From: an uncultured Prevotella sp.
GTDB lineage: Bacteria > Bacteroidota > Bacteroidia > Bacteroidales > Bacteroidaceae
DNA length: 6,053 nucleotides
Direction: 5' to 3'
NCBI GenBank assembly: GCA_900544825.1
Contig: UQWP01000111.1
Span: forward strand, 1 to 6,053
Shown: positions 1-3,873 of the stretch, piece after piece
Layout: the number at the start of each line of letters is the position of its first letter
Position numbering within the stretch: the stretch's first letter is position 1
Notes under the pieces: model-generated
What the model was told of the DNA's origin: nothing
Seen by the model: the letters and a program-made list of their open reading frames with translations, nothing else
Databases searched by the model: none
Position numbers and translations under genes: made by a program

Positions 1-53
1 ATAAATACATGATAAAGCCTTTAGACAGAGCTTATTATCCCGAACTGAGGTAA
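1..53 (+). CDS. Possible C-terminal tail of an upstream gene (partial)
   Basis: Reading frame 3 is open from the window edge to a TAA at 51-53. It gives a protein-like end, KYMIKPLDRAYYPELR. The other two forward frames are less convincing: frame 1 stops at once, and frame 2 continues into the repeat arm. Only 16 residues are visible, so no family can be named. The stop codon coincides with the first base of the left inverted-repeat arm, so the repeat begins exactly where the gene would end. It could be chance, since the stretch is short. Confidence 0.35.
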   Translation, partial: KYMIKPLDRAYYPELR

Positions 54-131
54 TGATTTATAAAATGAGACTTTTAAATATGTTTACAAAGAAGTATCAT
101 GGAAGTATCATGAATTCTATAGAAGTATCAT
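51..131 (+). repeat. Left inverted-repeat arm with three GAAGTATCAT words
   Basis: Exact GAAGTATCAT words start at 91, 102 and 122, so the steps are 11 and 20 bp. An outer word in the opposite orientation at 65-74 (ATGAGACTTT) is degenerate. The inner 41 bp (91-131) match the other arm at 38 of 41 positions. The outer 40 bp match at 31 of 40. Steps near whole helical turns suggest that a protein binds the words on one face of the DNA. That reading is an inference. Confidence 0.75.
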
Positions 132-210
132 AAAAATCAGGTAAGTTGCTTGCAAAAAAGCCTTTTTTTAGGATTTATGTCTAGAAAAATAGGAGCAAAA
201 ACTAAGAAGT

Positions 211-306
211 GTCTACTATTTCAGTTCTATAGAATTGATAATGTCTACTATTTCAGTTTTATAAAACTGATAGTGTCTACCTTTTTAGTTTATAAAGTAT
301 GCCAAT
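211..306 (+). repeat. Tandem 32-bp repeat with internal dyad, three units
   Basis: GTCTAC recurs at 211, 243 and 275, a constant 32-bp period. Units 1 and 2 agree at 28 of 32 positions; unit 3 is decayed after about 20 bp. Each unit has a central dyad. In unit 2 this is a perfect 18-bp palindrome (TCAGTTTTATAAAACTGA, 253-270). In unit 1 (222-237) a C/G pair at 227/232 replaces the T/A pair, and a G-T wobble replaces a G-C pair. A GTCTAG at 179 keeps the same register, but that unit is otherwise unlike the rest. No spacers are present and the units are directly abutted, so it is not a CRISPR array. Confidence 0.7.
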
Positions 307-364
307 ATAAACTAGGAATAAGTTGGAAGTCAGATAACTGTAGTTAGGAAAATAAGCACATTGG

Positions 365-427
365 TTGGTCTCTGAGTGCTCGTCACACGGTCACTAAGAG
401 ATCAAGTGACGGGCATCGATAGACCAA
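365..427. other. Long imperfect stem-loop in GC-richer block
   Basis: TTGGTCT (365-371) pairs with AGACCAA (421-427). After a short internal loop, TGCTCGTCAC (377-386) pairs with GTGACGGGCA (406-415), with one G-T wobble. The 19-nt apical region contains an alternative shorter stem, GTCACT (390-395) with AGTGAC (405-410). The following block to about 505 has another hairpin (GGGCAT 455-460 / ATGCCC 464-469) and a long-range pair, TTGCTC (443-448) / GAGCAA (501-506). It may be a structured RNA, a single-strand-folded recombination or replication site, or an operator cluster. No known RNA family is recognised. Confidence 0.55.
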
Positions 428-577
428 GTTCTGGGCACTCATTGCTCGTACTGAGGGCATTGGATGCCCATTTCGTGGGGCGATTTTTGGGCACTATTTT
501 GAGCAAGCAAATTGTAGTTTTTCTATATTTAGTTGACTATAATTTCGTGTTTTCTTTTGATGCATCATGGTGATTTA

Positions 578-658
578 ATGATACTTCTATTGAAATCATG
601 ATACTTCTATGATACTTCTCTATAAATATATTTGGAAGTATCATTTTGTAATTCGTTA
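578..658 (-). repeat. Right inverted-repeat arm with three ATGATACTTC words
   Basis: The reverse-complement word ATGATACTTC is exact at 578-587, 598-607 and 609-618, so the steps are 20 and 11 bp, the mirror image of the left arm. A fourth, oppositely oriented exact word, GAAGTATCAT, lies at 635-644. A TATATTTG (627-634) matches the Bacteroidetes -7 consensus pointing rightward, but no TTG lies at the right distance upstream, so I do not call it a promoter. Confidence 0.75.
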
Positions 659-824
659 TGTATCAGTGATATATCTGCAAATAATGATACTTTGAGACTT
701 TTTCGAGAAAAAAATATTTGTGTGCGAGGAATAAAGGGATGGGTGAATCTGTGTCATTTGTAAGCGACTCCGCATGTCATTTTCCTGTAAAATGCAGAAA
801 GATAGAAAATAATCTCTAGAAAGC

Positions 825-855
825 TTGCCTGTCTCATTCCTTTTTCTTATATTTG
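825..855 (+). promoter_or_regulatory. Promoter of the XRE regulator gene
   Basis: TTG at 825-827 is followed after 20 bp by TATATTTG (848-855), a full match to the Bacteroidetes TAnnTTTG box. Transcription would start near 862, giving a leader of about 80 nt before the ATG at 941. Confidence 0.6.
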
Positions 856-860
856 CACCC

Positions 861-921
861 ATAAATATCAGTATATTGAAGATAAAGGCTGATATAATGG
901 ATAAATATCATTATAGTGATA
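861..921. promoter_or_regulatory. Candidate autoregulatory operator in the leader
   Basis: Just downstream of the promoter, TATAATG (893-899) and CATTATA (909-915) form 7-bp inverted arms around a 9-bp centre. An overlapping dyad, TATCA (906-910) / TGATA (917-921), is also present. The word ATAAATATCA occurs at both 861-870 and 901-910. HipB-type XRE proteins typically bind such dyads at their own promoters, so self-repression is a reasonable inference. This AT-rich stretch could also show dyads by chance. Confidence 0.35.
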
Positions 922-940
922 GATAAATAAATAGAAGATT

Positions 941-1252
941 ATGGCAGATTTATATGAATATTCTACTCCAGAGTTGGTACGCTTGTTGGGAGTAAGATTC
1001 AAGGAATATAGAATGAGATGCAATCTCACCCAGAAAGAGGTTGCCGAGCTTACTGGGCTTGGCTTGACCACCATTCATAAGTTTGAGAATGGAACAGCGG
1101 GCAATCTTTCGCTTTCCACTTTTCTCCTCTTGCTGAAGGTGGTAGGGCAGATTGATGCCATCAATGATGTGCTTCCGGAACTGCCCCCATCTCCTTGTTT
1201 GATGAGAAAGGATGAGAAGAGGGCCCAGAGAATTCGTCATACAAAACAATAA
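941..1252 (+). CDS. XRE-family helix-turn-helix regulator, HipB-like orphan antitoxin
   Basis: This 103-residue protein carries one Cro/C1-type helix-turn-helix at about residues 14-70. It contains NLTQKEVAELTGLGLTTIHKFENG, with the TQKEVAELTGL positioning helix and the TTIHKFE recognition segment. A basic tail after about residue 80 (LPPSPCLMRKDEKRAQRIRH) recalls the proline-then-basic tails of HipB-like antitoxins that precede hipA. It is expected to be a cytoplasmic dimer that represses its own promoter and, if a toxin exists, neutralises it. No hipA follows: the next 477 bp have no long frame, so it is either an orphan or the survivor of a broken toxin-antitoxin pair. The ATG at 941 sits 86 bp after the -7 box and is preceded only by a weak, A-rich ribosome site (AGAAG). 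A general phage- or element-type regulator is the alternative. Confidence 0.85.
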   Translation: MADLYEYSTPELVRLLGVRFKEYRMRCNLTQKEVAELTGLGLTTIHKFENGTAGNLSLSTFLLLLKVVGQIDAINDVLPELPPSPCLMRKDEKRAQRIRHTKQ

Positions 1253-1440
1253 TGCCATGCTGTTTGCCAAGGACAATGGCATTCGGTGTGCTGATGTTCG
1301 CAGCAGGCTTACAAAGGCAACTTCTATTTGCATGCACGCATAGATGGGAGAGTGTGTAAGTTTGTCATCGGAAAAAATAAGCCAGAATTTGTCAACGAAA
1401 TCCAATTTTGCCTGATTTTCTTGCTCAAAAGTTTGTATTA
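1253..1440 (+). other. Gene-poor stretch with short decayed-looking frames
   Basis: Where a hipA gene would be expected there are only short frames. One starts with an ATG overlapping the regulator's stop (1252-1359, 35 codons, rich in hydrophobic residues). Another runs 1257-1343 (28 codons, beginning MLFAKDNGIRCADVRSRL). A third, from about 1313 to a TAA after 1440, reads GNFYLHARIDGRVCKFVIGK. The second and third look protein-like and would join by one frameshift near 1313-1317, suggesting a gene remnant. I do not recognise a family and see no HipA motif. AATGCCAT (1251-1258) / ATGGCATT (1276-1283) forms an 8-bp stem, but no T-run follows, so it is not called a terminator. Confidence 0.25.
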
Positions 1441-1462
1441 TCAATAAATATTCGTATCTTTG
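1432..1462 (+). promoter_or_regulatory. Strong Bacteroidetes-type promoter
   Basis: TTTG at 1432-1435, a 19-bp spacer and TATCTTTG at 1455-1462 give the full consensus at ideal spacing. The predicted start is near 1468-1470. No open frame with a start codon follows directly. The next signal is a terminator-like hairpin, so the product is probably a short RNA or an attenuated leader. Confidence 0.65.
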
Positions 1463-1467
1463 CAGCG

Positions 1468-1522
1468 TCAGTTCTCACCAAGCCTCTCAACGATGCTCAA
1501 ATGCGTGGGGCTTTTTTCTTTT
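1468..1522 (+). ncRNA. Possible short RNA ending in a terminator-like hairpin
   Basis: AGCCTC (1481-1486) pairs with GGGGCT (1507-1512) with one T-G wobble. ACG (1490-1492) / CGT (1504-1506) extends the stem above a 3-nt bulge. Six T residues follow at once (1512-1517), then CTTTT. Together with the promoter whose start is about 12 nt upstream of the stem, this predicts an RNA of about 50 nt. Alternatives are a leader attenuator controlling read-through to the ATPase gene at 1730, or a fragment of a repeated element. No known RNA family is recognised. Confidence 0.4.
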
Positions 1523-1659
1523 ATAATTCGAGCATGTCGAAGTGCATGGCTCTGGTGTGTTAAAACGATGATAGGTGGATCAGCTTCCATAGAGGCAGCT
1601 ATCAATGCCCATCTAATGAAAATAGCCAACTTTCAAAAAAAGCAGTGATATATTGTTAA
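1501..1659 (+). pseudogene. Interrupted small reading frame
   Basis: From an ATG at 1501, one frame reads 20 residues (beginning MRGAFFFYNSSMSKCMALVC) to a TAA at 1561-1563. It then continues open, as NDDRWISFHRGSYQCPSNEN onward, to a second TAA at 1657-1659. Both halves have protein-like composition, so a 52-residue frame broken by one stop is possible. The ATG lies inside the hairpin described for 1481-1522, which argues against translation. An overlapping frame (1460-1648) needs a TTG start inside the promoter box and is less likely. I assign no function. Confidence 0.2.
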
Positions 1660-1674
1660 TAATCAGAAAAATGC

Positions 1675-1704
1675 TTGTTTTCTGAAATATTATCTGTATC
1701 TTTG
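1675..1704 (+). promoter_or_regulatory. Promoter of the AAA/PD-(D/E)XK gene
   Basis: TTG (1675-1677), a 19-bp spacer and TATCTTTG (1697-1704) match the Bacteroidetes consensus. A start near 1711 leaves a leader of about 19 nt, A/T-rich and with only a weak AGAGTAAG ribosome site before the ATG at 1730. Confidence 0.7.
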
Positions 1705-1729
1705 TACATTAATTATTAAGAGTAAGATT

Positions 1730-3292
1730 ATGCCTTCAAAGAGATATCCTTTGGGAATACAAACGTTCTCCGAAATCGTGAAGGGGAATTACTTCTATGC
1801 TGACAAGACTGCTATCGTCTATCAGTTGGCTCATTATGCCAAGTTTCATTTTCTGAGTCGCCCATGTCGATTCGGGAAATCCTTGTTTGTATCTACCCTC
1901 CAGGCTTACTTCGAGGGTAAGAAAGAGCTGTTCAAGGGACTTGCCATCGAACAGATGGAGAAGGAGTGGACGGCATATCCCGTCATCCACTTGGATTTGA
2001 GCTGCGGTAAGTATTATAGTTTGGAGAATACTAAAATCATATTAAATAATATACTTAAAGTTGAAGAGCAGAAATATGGAATAGAAGTTCCAGAATCTGA
2101 GCGTGAAGGCTTTGGGGCTCGCTTTAGGGATATTTTGCTTGCTGCTACCGCTCAGACAGGGAAGCAAGCTGTTGTTCTCATCGACGAATATGACGCCCCA
2201 ATGCATGATTCTGTAAGTGATGAAGACTTGCAGAAGACCATCCGCAACATTATGAGAGATTTCTTTAGCCCATTGAAACAGCAAGAGGGAAACATCCGCT
2301 TTGTTTTCATCACAGGCATCTCCAAGTTTAGCCAGCTCAGCATCTTTAGTGAGTTGAACAATCTCAAGATTCTCACGTTGAAGGATGAATACAGTAGCTG
2401 TTGTGGTATTACCAAGAGTGAATTGACTCAGTATTTCCGTGAGGGTATCGAGGAGATGGCTGAGCATAATGGACTCACTTATGAGGAGACCTTAGAGCAA
2501 CTCAAGCTGCATTATGATGGCTACCACTTCAGTATCAATAGCGAGGATATCTTCAATCCTTACAGTATTATCAATGTTTTGGACGATAAGGAGTTTAATA
2601 GCTATTGGTTTACATCTGGTACACCTACGGTCTTGATAGAACTGATGCAGCAGAAGAATTTGGATATGCTCAATCTGGATGATTTGTGGATACAGGCTTC
2701 ACGTTTTGATACACCTACGGAAAGACTCGCTGATCCTATTCCTGTCCTTTTCCAAAGTGGCTACCTTACTATTAAAGGATATGAGCGAAGGGGAAAATTG
2801 TATCATCTCTGTTTCCCAAATCTAGAAGTAAGACAAGGCTTTTCTGATAGTCTCGTCAGGTATTATACTGCGCAAGACATGAACAGATATGATGCCATTA
2901 TGTATGCTTATTCCAAGAATGTGCTCGTCAATGACGACATGGAAGCCTTTATGCCTCATTTGAAGGCATTCTATGATAAGTTCCCATATACGATTATCAA
3001 CAATAATGAGCGTCACTATCAAGCCGTGATGTTCACCATCTTCACCATGCTTAGTGAAGATGTGAAGGTGGAGCATACCACTTCGGATGGAAGAATAGAC
3101 CTTGTGCTCAAGACGGATAAGAGTATCTTTATCTTTGAGTTAAAATATAAGAAGTCTGCCGACACCGCCATGGCGCAAATTAGCGACAAGGACTACGCCA
3201 AGGCTTTTGCTGATGATGGGCGGAAGGTTGTGAAAGTGGGTATTAACTTCTCGGAAAACCAGCGAAGTATAGAGGATTGGGTGATAGAATAA
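1730..3292 (+). CDS. AAA-ATPase_like protein with C-terminal PD-(D/E)XK nuclease domain
   Basis: This 520-residue protein is a full-length member of the AAA-ATPase_like (PF09820) plus PDDEXK_9 (PF08011, formerly DUF1703) family. The N-terminus has the hallmark YPLGIQTFSEI...YFYADKT (6-27). A Walker A-like loop SRPCRFGKS (43-51, Lys50) follows, then Walker B VVLIDEYD (148-155) and the FVFITGISKFS segment (191-201). A mid-region HYDGYHFS...FNPYSI (261-280) is typical of the family. The C-terminus holds nuclease-fold motifs: GRIDLVL (Asp457) and FELKYK (Glu470, Lys472). No signal peptide or membrane segment is seen, so it is cytoplasmic. The family is heavily expanded in gut Bacteroidetes, but its cellular role is not settled; a DNA-directed ATPase/nuclease, perhaps in defence or element biology, is an inference. 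It is transcribed alone from the promoter at 1675-1704. Position 46 is Cys where Arg is common. Confidence 0.93.
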   Translation: MPSKRYPLGIQTFSEIVKGNYFYADKTAIVYQLAHYAKFHFLSRPCRFGKSLFVSTLQAYFEGKKELFKGLAIEQMEKEWTAYPVIHLDLSCGKYYSLENTKIILNNILKVEEQKYGIEVPESEREGFGARFRDILLAATAQTGKQAVVLIDEYDAPMHDSVSDEDLQKTIRNIMRDFFSPLKQQEGNIRFVFITGISKFSQLSIFSELNNLKILTLKDEYSSCCGITKSELTQYFREGIEEMAEHNGLTYEETLEQLKLHYDGYHFSINSEDIFNPYSIINVLDDKEFNSYWFTSGTPTVLIELMQQKNLDMLNLDDLWIQASRFDTPTERLADPIPVLFQSGYLTIKGYERRGKLYHLCFPNLEVRQGFSDSLVRYYTAQDMNRYDAIMYAYSKNVLVNDDMEAFMPHLKAFYDKFPYTIINNNERHYQAVMFTIFTMLSEDVKVEHTTSDGRIDLVLKTDKSIFIFELKYKKSADTAMAQISDKDYAKAFADDGRKVVKVGINFSENQRSIEDWVIE

Positions 3293-3331
3293 ATGAAATA
3301 GAAGAAAGTTGGTGACCTTCATCATATAGAT

Positions 3332-3400
3332 AAAATATGCTTGAACTAGGGCGGTAACTCGATATTTTAGGCAGTTACCGCCTCATTTCAAGCATATTTT
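3332..3400. terminator. Bidirectional terminator between convergent genes
   Basis: A very strong hairpin has an outer 14-bp perfect stem (AAAATATGCTTGAA 3332-3345 / TTCAAGCATATTTT 3387-3400). A small internal loop separates it from an inner 10-bp perfect stem (GGCGGTAACT 3350-3359 / AGTTACCGCC 3373-3382), closed by a 13-nt loop. T-rich tracts follow the stem on both strands. It lies 39 bp after the ATPase gene and 23 bp after the end of the opposing YbjQ-like gene, so it serves both. Confidence 0.9.
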
Positions 3401-3423
3401 GTTCTATTTTATAGTCGCAGAAC

Positions 3424-3741
3424 TTAGATAATCACCGCTGTTCCGCTGCACGTTACCATCAGCATGGAGCCGCTTTTTCCCACGGTCTCGTAATCCAGGT
3501 CGATACCCACGATGGCGTTGCAGCCCAGGGATGCGGCACGGTCGGCCATCTCTCTGAGGGCTGTATCCTTGGCCTCGCGGAGGGTGCTTTCGTAAGAACC
3601 GCTTCTTCCGCCGATTACATCACGAACACTGGCAAGGAAATCCTTCACAAAGTTGGTACCGATGATGGTTTCGCCAGTTACTACGCCACGATATTCACGG
3701 ATAGGGTGGCCTTCTATGGTTGGAGTTGTACTTAAAATCAT
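3424..3741 (-). CDS. YbjQ/UPF0145 family protein (putative heavy-metal-binding domain)
   Basis: This 105-residue protein spans the whole YbjQ (PF01906, UPF0145) domain. An N-terminal strand, STTPTIEGHPIREYRGVVTGE, is followed by GTNFVKDFLASVRDVIGGRSGSYESTL (28-54) and the long helix with the family signature EAKDTALREMADRAASLGCNAIVGIDLDYE. It ends with a final strand, MLMVTCSGTAV. Members are small, soluble proteins that assemble into rings (reported as pentamers). The heavy-metal role in the name rests on domain annotation rather than a defined reaction, so the function is uncertain. The start at 3741 is supported by a good ribosome site (AAAGGAAAAAG on the minus strand). The gene is single, convergent with the ATPase gene and divergent from the peptidase gene. 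Its GC content is higher than that of the left half. Confidence 0.93.
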   Translation of the reverse strand: MILSTTPTIEGHPIREYRGVVTGETIIGTNFVKDFLASVRDVIGGRSGSYESTLREAKDTALREMADRAASLGCNAIVGIDLDYETVGKSGSMLMVTCSGTAVII

Positions 3742-3812
3742 AATCTTTTTCCTTTCTTTTTATGTTATTATCCATATTATTTATAGCTTAGACGATAAAA
3801 GATGGCAAAAGG

Positions 3813-3845
3813 TTGCAGGAAATCCAAAAATATTTGTTACTTTTG
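3813..3845 (+). promoter_or_regulatory. Promoter of the S9 peptidase gene
   Basis: TACTTTTG (3838-3845) matches TAnnTTTG. A TTG at 3813-3815 lies 22 bp upstream, slightly longer than ideal. The start would be near 3852, leaving about 22 nt of leader. Confidence 0.55.
3825..3832 (-). promoter_or_regulatory. Possible -7 box for the YbjQ-like gene
   Basis: On the minus strand this reads TATTTTTG, fitting TAnnTTTG, about 84 bp before the start codon. No clear TTG lies at the expected -33 position, so support is partial. It sits within 6 bp of the forward -7 box at 3838-3845. Confidence 0.35.
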
Positions 3846-3873
3846 CATCGAAAGTTAAATATTTATAGGTTAT

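Larger units (their letters stand above)
51..658. mobile_element. Candidate non-autonomous (MITE-like) element bounded by 81-bp inverted repeats
   Basis: Arms 51-131 and 578-658 are inverted copies of each other, matching at 69 of 81 positions without gaps. The interior (132-577) has no credible gene; its two short forward frames of 65 codons lack recognisable content. It does hold a 32-bp tandem array and a foldable GC-richer block, described separately. The ends read TAATGATTTA on the left and ATTCGTTA on the right. I see no clear target-site duplication: the flanks CTGAGG and TGTATC differ. Beyond the right arm, 659-824 holds nothing I can support except one more near-copy of the repeat word (ATGATACTTT, 684-693). 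An invertible segment, a plasmid-origin remnant or a multi-site regulatory region are alternatives. Confidence 0.4.

Noticed and set aside
211..306. CRISPR array
   Set aside because: The 32-bp units abut directly with no unique spacers, there are only about three, and no cas gene is in the window. The GTCTAC word is superficially like part of a Cas12a repeat, but the rest of that repeat is absent.
376..573. 65-codon forward frame inside the repeat-bounded segment
   Set aside because: It crosses the main stem-loop, turns into AT-rich hydrophobic filler at its end, and has no ribosome site or promoter. The composition is explained by the GC-richer foldable block.
656..862. 68-codon minus-strand frame upstream of the regulator
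   Set aside because: It starts inside the forward promoter, has no ribosome site, and its C-terminal end runs to the outer edge of the repeat arm. No known domain is seen.
1251..1283. Terminator after the XRE gene
   Set aside because: The 8-bp stem has a 17-nt loop and is not followed by a T-run.
950..1444. 164-codon minus-strand frame
   Set aside because: It is antisense to the clear helix-turn-helix gene and shows no recognisable domain.
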